Assembly (NCBI GenBank): GCA_013076295.1 | Contig: RQOL01000876.1 | Location: forward strand, 1,302,001 to 1,366,000 | Length of the DNA stretch: 64,000 nt | Direction of reading: 5' to 3' | Source of the DNA: Sanderia malayensis | Lineage: Eukaryota > Cnidaria > Scyphozoa > Semaeostomeae > Pelagiidae | Shown here: piece after piece, positions 57,480 to 64,000 of the stretch | Position numbering within the stretch: the first letter of the stretch is position 1 | How the letters are laid out: every line of letters starts with the position of its first letter | Program-made: the position numbers and the translations under genes | Notes under the pieces: model-generated | What the model was told of the DNA's origin: nothing | The model's database searches: none | The model's input: the letters and a program-made list of their open reading frames with translations, nothing else

Positions 57480-59452
57480 ATTAGATTGAATTGAATTGAA
57501 TCAACATTTGGCCATGTTTTTAGACCGAAAGGCCGCCGGTTCACATATCTCAACAACAACAAAAAACTGGAATTCTACTTTAGGTACAAAATATAAATTT
57601 AAGTTAATCAATCCTGCATATTGCTTCCACTAGTTCAATGTTTGCTGTGTCAACTTCAACTTTTGTTCGCCTATTCCTGGAACCTCGAATGCACAGTATA
57701 GCACTGCGAAGAAGTGCAAAAGACAGTTTTGTGCGAATCCAGTTTGTGACAGATGAAACTGGCAGATCTCGTTTTTCTGCAATCTTTGTAGATAGTACCG
57801 ATATATATTTTTCAGCTTCTCTTCCTGAACCACCATAGTGGGCAAAAACCAAAGGTGTGAATGAGCCATGTTCAACTTGTAAAACGCGTTGACTGTACGC
57901 ACGCTTCTTCTCTCTTTCATTGGCTGCAAACGTGTTCTCTAGCTTTTGGTTTCGGTATGACGGTGCACATGGGTTGAAAACCCTTACATCAAAAAATGCA
58001 CTTTGTTCCCTCTGCCAGAAGCCACGTACGCTAATATCAAGTCTCGCTTCTTCTGATGTGTTTGAATTTCTCGGCAGTTGTTCACCACTAAGAGGCTGTA
58101 GAGCTGGCTCAATACTAACATCGTTCGAAATTTCAGTTGCCAACTTGCCGAGAAGATCACGCAATTCATTGTGTCGATGGTGAATATATCCGCCTTTTTG
58201 ACAAGACATCGCATAGTCGACGGAAAAGTGTTTTCCGCATACACAAATAGCTGGCATGAATCTTAAATGCCATCTATACCTCAAGCGGAGGGCGTCGTAG
58301 AATTCACGTTTGTTAATAACAAAGTTTTCAGCCTTCAAAGGAAGGGAAGTGAGCCACGACGACGCACCTTTCATACAAGACAGCTCATTTGCTTTACGTT
58401 GATCGGGTGTCATAGATTCTCTAAGCCGTCTAAGTTTCTGTTCATGCGACTTTGTTCTTTCATTGGCAATTTGATTCTTCGTTTTCTTTAATTCACTATT
58501 GTTCAGCGTTAATTCAGTGGTTTGCTGCTTGATGTTTGTTGATAGCTGAATCGTCACTCTCTTTGAAAAATCATATTCCTGATTAGCTATCTCTGAGAAT
58601 ACCGGTATACCAAGTCCTCCAAAACGTACCGGGAGACTGATTAATTCTCGCTCGATTTCGGAGCAGTGATAGCCTTCAGTTAGCACCGGTAAAAACTGTT
58701 CCTTAATGAAGGCATCAAGCATTTTTAATGCATTGCAAAAGTCAGGGATGACTCTAGTTAAGTAAGTTATTCTATGGCGAAATCCACTAACAAAGCAAGT
58801 GTATGCTGCATGCGGCTCAGAGCGTGCTATTTTGCATAGTATTTTCAAGTCTTCAATCCATCCTTTCACTACCTTATCTGCATAATCTGATTTGTTATTG
58901 GCTGTCCCTATGTATGAACCCAAGTATTTCCGTCCTGATGTTGTGATGTTGATATTAGTGTTGCCAAAGATCTCATTAGCTTGCTCATAACTCTCTTCTT
59001 TCACTACCAGCCATGACTTGGATGCATTGGGATGATACCCAATCAAAGGACCATAATGCAGAACGTTGTCCCACCACGATTTTAATTGAATCAACGTCCC
59101 TGCACCACCGAGATCATCTGCGTAAGCTGCATGCTTTACTCTACTTTTGGCTGATTTTATCAAGGATAGAAGTGGAACAACTCCGACTGCATAAACAGGC
59201 ATAGCAAATGGATCACCTTGGGTTGTTCCTTCGGCAAATGGTATTTCTTTGCCTTCAGTAATGAAGAGACGAGATGGTTTGCCATATAGCAGTTATTTAC
59301 ATATTTTGCCATGGGAGGACATATATACTTGATGTTATGCAATAGCGCCTCTCTATTTAAGCTGTTAAATGCGTTTGAAGCATCCACTAGAAGTAGGCCA
59401 TCAGTTTCTTCCTCTTCAAATATATCCTTCATTATAACAATATATCCTATTT
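57480..59452 (-). mobile_element. 5'-truncated non-LTR retrotransposon with 15-bp target duplication
   Basis: The 15-mer ctttatgctttttaa flanks the block exactly at 57465-57479 and 59453-59467, and copy B has related uninterrupted flank near 36690. On the minus strand the 3' end is a short ttcaattcaattcaat array. A target duplication, a repeat tail and the missing N-terminal part are what target-primed reverse transcription leaves behind. Clade unassigned; the C-terminal domain suggests a restriction-like endonuclease type rather than the AP type. Confidence 0.75.
57604..59430 (-). pseudogene. Reverse transcriptase with C-terminal Cys-rich and PD-(D/E)XK-like nuclease region
   Basis: About 600 residues. 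From 59430 down: GLLLVDASNAFNSLNREALL, a frameshift near 59285, then EGTTQGDPFAMPVYAVG and the catalytic AAYADDLGGAG (reverse-transcriptase box), and IGYHPNASKSWLV. A charged linker (ELKKTKNQIANERTKS) precedes CVCGKHFSVDYAMSC, a Cys-rich knuckle-like motif, and RLDISVRGFW...FFDVRVFNP, which looks like a PD-(D/E)XK nuclease core. It ends at the stop by 57604. I recall related proteins having His where this one has DYAMSC. The N-terminal half is missing. Confidence 0.72.
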
Positions 59453-59467
59453 CTTTATGCTTTTTAA

Positions 59468-60740
59468 TACTTTGAAACAGTTGTAAGTTGTAGAAGTACA
59501 AAATAGCAAAACTACGTGTAAATATCGAAATAAAACGTTGAAGCATCGTAAAATTAAGCTTGATTGTTTTTATAAATGGCGAAACAGATCTCGATAAAAG
59601 TACAATGCAATATTATTTACCCGACACAAAATAATTTCATTTCTTTTCATTCGAAATATGTTTTATTGCGATTCGCTTGATGAATTTTTTGTTTCTGGTA
59701 TTGATTTCATAATACAATGAGAAATAGAATTGTCTTATATTTATTTATTATTCAAATGAACTCTCTCTTGTCCTCAATTTCTGGTGTTTTTATTTTCCCC
59801 TGAGAGATTTCTAAAGTTTTTATTTCCAACCACATTGTTTTTAGTCACCGCGCTTCGTGTCGTTGTTTCAGCCAGATGAAAAGAAAGGCCACTTTCTTGT
59901 TATATCAGTTGCCTTGTCAAAGTGAAATGCCCAAAATATGACTATACTTTGCAGTGCTACAGAATACAATTTGAAATAAATAATTCTTCTTACTTACAAG
60001 CCAACTGATTACTAGCAGGCAAGTTCAATATTTATTATATATGTCGTTATTGCTCGTGTATTTAACTTGCAAGGCCATGGCTTTAGGAGCCAAGCTTTGT
60101 TACTCGTTTTTCAAAATGGCAACCGTACGTGCTCTTTCTTTTCTAATCTTATTTTACTGCATTTATCAATATCCATGTTAACATCTAAATTATAATATAA
60201 CATAATACTGACATAACTTAATTGATAATATAACTTTAATTCTCCTTTGTTATATATAGGGCTGCCACATATATCTCTAAGCTTGTTGAAAGTTTGTAAG
60301 CCAAAATGTTTGCTGTCATTCTTTGCATTTGGCTCACAAAGCAAATAACGAGAAAGTATGAAACCCGGGCCATTGCTATCGATAAACGAAGTACATCTTC
60401 TCCGTTAGTCGGTACGTTTACGGTAATTAGAGTTATCAATTTTTATTCCATATGATAAATACATTAACTTGTAACAATTTCGGAGACTGAAATTTTACTC
60501 TGGAATTATAAGGTCTGCGATGTAATACACGCTTTTTTATAAGAAACCGACTTCTGAGATGAGAAAATATTAAGAAACTGCAGAAATATGAAATATTCAA
60601 AACATTGTACAATACGAGTGGCATTTTGGACAGATATCAATTTTTATCAAGACCCTTGAGCAATTTCGGCCATTTTTTGGCAATAGTTAGTAACGACTAC
60701 ATCAGTTAAAAAGATATGGATTTGATTGAAATAAATTTTC
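59468..60740. other. Distal 5' flank of copy C
   Basis: Homologous to about 36700-38390 (B) and 15000-15950 (A), for example tgaactctctcttgtcctca and gaccattgctatcgataaac-like words. No gene, no simple repeat of note. Confidence 0.55.
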
Positions 60741-60835
60741 TTAATGATTATGTCAATTTTTTATCAAAATAGTAGCTCTTTCGCAATTTGATTTTAAAAA
60801 GACATTGGATAAAATCATACTATTTCATTGCCAAG

Positions 60836-61336
60836 TTTAAATGCTGGTTATTCCAAAAATTAAGCAGGGTTAATGTTCGAAAGATAATCGCCTTATTGCA
60901 TGGCTACCAATATACTGAATCTACTTGCCAAGTCGTATACAAGCTGTCATATACAGCTCATCAACATACCACCGAACCGAGACCTGGGGGCCCATTAGAA
61001 CTGTCACCAATCAGTCTCGTGCGGCTTATTTTGACGAACGGCGCATATGCGCAGAGAGTATTATTAGACTACACCCTAAGGCATATAGTTATGCGGTAAG
61101 CAGCCTATCCAATCATTATTCGCTGGAGCTCATAGCAATAGCACAATTTCTCCCTCCCTCCCTGTTCCCCTCTTATTGTTTTTTGAGTTATTTCATCATT
61201 ATTTCGCAGTTTAACCGTCCGGTTAGATTCTGCCTGGTGTACCGGCCGGAATGGTTTTCGGAATCGGAATCACCGACCGTAAATGCCTTTCTCTACTCAA
61301 GCAATCCGGGCCGGGAGGCTAACCGCCCAATTTCTT
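60836..61336. other. Unidentified ~500-bp insertion at the copy D unit edge
   Basis: Between ttgccaagttt and taatttcttataaaaatag, where A, B and C are continuous, lies a block of higher GC content than its surroundings. It has runs like ctccctccctccctg and ggtgtaccggccgg and an unrecognised 137-codon plus-strand frame. I see no terminal repeats, target duplication or coding signature. Confidence 0.5.
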
Positions 61337-61464
61337 GAGATAACATTAATTTCTTATAAAAATAGCGTGCAGTCGACATTTCATTAGTTACTCCTTGATA
61401 AATATAAGCTTTAGATTAATAATTATAATAATTTTTGACGGTGAAATTGCGTGCATGATATTTG

Positions 61465-64000
61465 TCACAACTTTGTGTCATAAACGAAAGCCTTGTTGTC
61501 ATTGGGAACCGTTGTTGAGAATGAAATTGCTGAAGATTTGTCCATCTAAAATGAAATTCAAAATTTTAATTAAGGAAATTTTTAAAGAAGAGTGAAGTCA
61601 GGAAAATTCAGCTTATGAATTATTCCTCGTTATTACGTTCCTTTATTGATTTGTTCTAGGGACTTTTTCAATTTTCTTTTATTAAGAACTTCCATGCAAC
61701 CAGGAAATTGGCTCATGTGAATTGGGGTTTGGTCAAATTAGCAATTGAAATCCATGAAATTCAAATGATATTTACAGGTTGATTGCTGAAGTTTTGCGTC
61801 GATTTTTTGCGTCGTTTTTGAAACTTCTGAACTGCTTCTTTCACCTGCAACAACAGTTTAACAGACCATTAGATCATTACCAGTTAGTGTGGCAGAGAGG
61901 AAGGTCACTGTAGTATGTCACGTTATCCCGTACTAAACCTTACAATCTTCTTTGTAGCCCAGTCGAATCAACAAGAATCGCGTAGTGAAAAGGTGGAAAT
62001 CAAAGTTTATTTTGGGACGAGGCATACCTGGGGGTCGTTAAAGCAATGCAGGATGGGGAAGAGTAGACCCTGTAAAAATGAAAATGCATTTTTATGTTAA
62101 CCAAGTGAAGTTATCTGCTCTCAAGACTTGAATTTAGATCGATTATTTAATGTGTTTACTTATTTTAAAATGATTGGATAAATTGAATATTTCCAAACGT
62201 ACAACAAGACATCCATTGATTATGATATAAAGGTAGCCAATCACAACAGGGCTGCTTTCGATGCCAAAACCAAGTATTTCTGTTACACCAAGTATTGGTA
62301 TTAGCGTCATGAATGCTCTTGTTGTCGATCTGAGAGAAGAAGAGGAAAATTACTGGCCTAAGTTTTGCAGCCATGTGTGAGCGACAACTTAATTGTCGTA
62401 GGATAGTACCTCTGTATTATCAGGGGTGCAAATGAGGAGGGTGTGACACCCCACAAGTTTTTGGTGATAAAATCGGTCCCGATCCGTATTTGGACTTGAA
62501 TTTTTTCAGAGTTGCACCAGTTGTTAAAGCTGCTACTGCACTGTATAAAACCAAGGAACGTTGTTTAAACAATGTCCTGGTCCCGCAAAAGGTAAGTCAG
62601 TTCCAGTAAAAGTCAATCTGGCACTTCTACTTCTGTGGAGGAGTTGATTAACTAAGTAAGATATTTCACGTCACAACAGACATCCAAGACATCCCCTTCT
62701 GAGAACTTTTCAATCCGGAAATCACACACACGATCTCGCAGTGAATTAAGCCTGCATATCATAGTACACGCAGAGGAGCCTTATGTTGGCATGCGAGAAA
62801 GACTTAATCGATAATGTTGACCTTGAGCACATTGTGACCAAGTGGGCAATGCTGCCAGTATCTGGTCAAATCATAAGACTTTGAAGCACTCGAATACTCA
62901 GTTCAGTTACCTACTTACATTTTAATAGTTCAGTTATGTCAATCGTAGCTGTGGAGGGTTTTGGGAGTTCGCCAGGATCGTGACAGCAATGTCACATTCC
63001 ACAGATGTTGAACGCTTGATCAGTACTTGCAACAAATTTTTATCTGATACCATTCCCATAACTACTTTATGTTACTCTGCAGATAGAACATTTTCAGGAT
63101 CCTAAGCCATTTTTAGACCTTAGGAATGGCAAAATCTCGTGAGTTTTCAAGGAAACCCGATAGCATTCATGCAAGTGCGGTCTTGGAATATTTCCATAAA
63201 TCAAGGCCTTGTAGTTACGCTTTTATTAAATTGTGACAGTTTGGAAAGTGCTAGTTTTTATCGAAAAATCTGTCCTTTTTGGGAAAATTTGGGAAAATCA
63301 CGCACCCCCCTAAAAAAATTTTGCATTTGCGTCCCTGTGTATTATGTTATATACTTCTGCAGACTAATAGATATGATTATTATTATAAATGGTGTTTATA
63401 AAATTGTCAAATTTTAGACGAGGCGTTTAAAAAATGCTGTGCTCAATAAATTTGTTGTTGAATTGAGAGAATGTTAAGTGTGTTTGCTAGAAAGAAATAG
63501 GTTTTATAATGGAAGCATTAAAGTGTTTACAAGAGTGGCAGAAGGAGAGATAGGTGAACCTGAGTTTTTGAGGTGATGTCTTCAAGCGCTGAGACGAGGA
63601 AATGTTTTTGAGAATAAACCAAAGAATCAAACAGAAAAGCACAAAGTTGATCTGAAAATAAAAACAAATTACAATGAGGCTTTGACATAGCAGTTTGAGG
63701 AATTGTATAATTAGCTACGTTGCTTTAAGTATGAAAATAGTTGTTCTTGCAATACATTTTGGCGCAGGATATATTTGGACATGAATGATGGTAAGTCAAA
63801 AACAATAACTTTGTTATACCCCGAGAAGAATTGCAACAGGACCTCTGAAAAGCCATCCAATTGTTCCCAATGAAATGCATCTAAAAGGTATATGGATGAA
63901 ACAAGTTCTCTACCAAGCAGTTGAAATTTTTAATGAATTTGAAACAGTGTAAATAAAAATGAGAAACTGATGAAACATACCCAGGACTTTGCAAAAAGGC
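61465..64000 (-). CDS. Copy D: 3' part of a fourth receptor gene (partial)
   Basis: Exons present: 61465-61545 (MDKSSAISFSTTVPND..., TGA stop), 61776-61844 (basic tail), 62203-62329 (TM6-7), 63560-63651 (TM5), 63820-63880 (ECL2, GCISLG...WLFRGPVAILL) and the start of the TM4 exon from 63981, cut by the window edge. The middle tail exon has lost its AG, as in copy B. A hAT remnant lies between the TM6-7 and TM5 exons. All exons seen are open. Confidence 0.72.
62421..63337. mobile_element. 917-bp hAT element remnant with perfect 8-bp target duplication
   Basis: TGTATTAT at 62413-62420 and 63338-63345 flanks ends CAGGGGTGCAAATG and the complement of CAGGGACGCAAATG. CAG-type ends with 8-bp duplications are the hAT hallmark. 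The uninterrupted site (ctctgtattatgttatat) is seen in copy A at about 1351-1370. It contains a piece of plus-strand coding sequence. Confidence 0.88.
62953..63105 (+). pseudogene. Fragment of hAT-type transposase C terminus
   Basis: A short frame reads CGGFWEFARIVTAMSHSTDV then ERLISTCNKFLSD, ending at TAA near 63103. The VERLIS stretch resembles the C-terminal dimerisation region of hAT transposases. Most of the gene is missing, so the element is non-autonomous. Confidence 0.55.

Larger units (their letters stand above)
1..64000 (-). repeat. Tandem array of four large receptor-gene units
   Basis: The same order of exons, introns and flanks recurs four times on the minus strand. Unit edges lie near 1, 15950, 38395 and 60750, recognised by a shared stretch around the words gtcaattttttatcc and aaaatagcgtg (near 24-140, 15958-16080, 38425-38545, 60750-60800 and 61355-61375). 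Introns and 5' flanks are duplicated as well as exons, so these are segmental duplications, not retrocopies. Spacing is about 15.9, 22.4 and 22.3 kb; the longer units are explained by transposon insertions. Confidence 0.9.

Noticed and set aside
60925..61338. Plus-strand 137-codon ORF in the unit D insertion
   Set aside because: No recognisable motif, biased composition, and overlapping frames of similar length; not supported as a gene.

Overview
This is eukaryotic, intron-rich, AT-rich animal DNA. I infer a cnidarian (anthozoan-like) genome from the gene content (family-B/adhesion-type seven-transmembrane receptors carrying VWC-like and LDLa modules) and from a transposon load of a kind I associate with cnidarians. 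No marker gene confirms the taxon. I recognise no tRNA, rRNA, operon or CRISPR.

The backbone is a head-to-tail array of one large duplicated unit, all on the minus strand. Unit starts recur near 1, 15950, 38395 and 60750. Each unit holds one multi-exon receptor gene plus its 5' flank. Copy A spans 226-12115, copy B 16162-34252, copy C 38625-50964, and copy D starts at 61465 and runs off the right edge (only its 3' exons are here). Without insertions the unit is about 15 kb. Exons were placed by comparing the copies and checking GT/AG sites and reading phase. The predicted protein, N to C, is: two-exon signal peptide, VWC-like module, second Cys-rich module, LDLa module, a region in the position of a GAIN domain, TM1-TM7, and a short basic then Ser/Thr-rich tail. 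I see no GPS (Cys-rich / HLTxF) motif before TM1. The phase of the junctions around one 94-nt exon (near 8849-8942 and equivalents) does not close, so that part of the model is unresolved.

Every complete copy has lesions. A has a TGA as the last codon of the TM2 exon. B has indels in one ectodomain exon, a decayed tail exon and a 7.3-kb composite insertion between the TM3 and TM4 exons. C looks intact through all seven TM exons and lacks a single base in an A-run in one ectodomain exon. Copy B alone keeps an 810-nt exon with four extra VWC-like modules. Copy A alone has a tandemly duplicated juxtamembrane exon. A and C share a 446-bp tract that looks identical, suggesting gene conversion.

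Mobile DNA explains most differences between units: a 5.8-kb element (19377-25183) with about 295-bp terminal inverted repeats, encoding a very large protein with duplicated CxxC...HxxxC modules, a transposase-like core and a nuclease-like C terminus (two stops, so dead); a CR1/L2-like non-LTR element (about 53575-56690); a second 5'-truncated non-LTR element with a perfect 15-bp target duplication (57480-59452); a hAT remnant with a perfect 8-bp target duplication (62421-63337); and many MITE-like inverted-repeat elements. One 763-bp inverted-repeat element sits at the same site in B and C but in opposite orientations.
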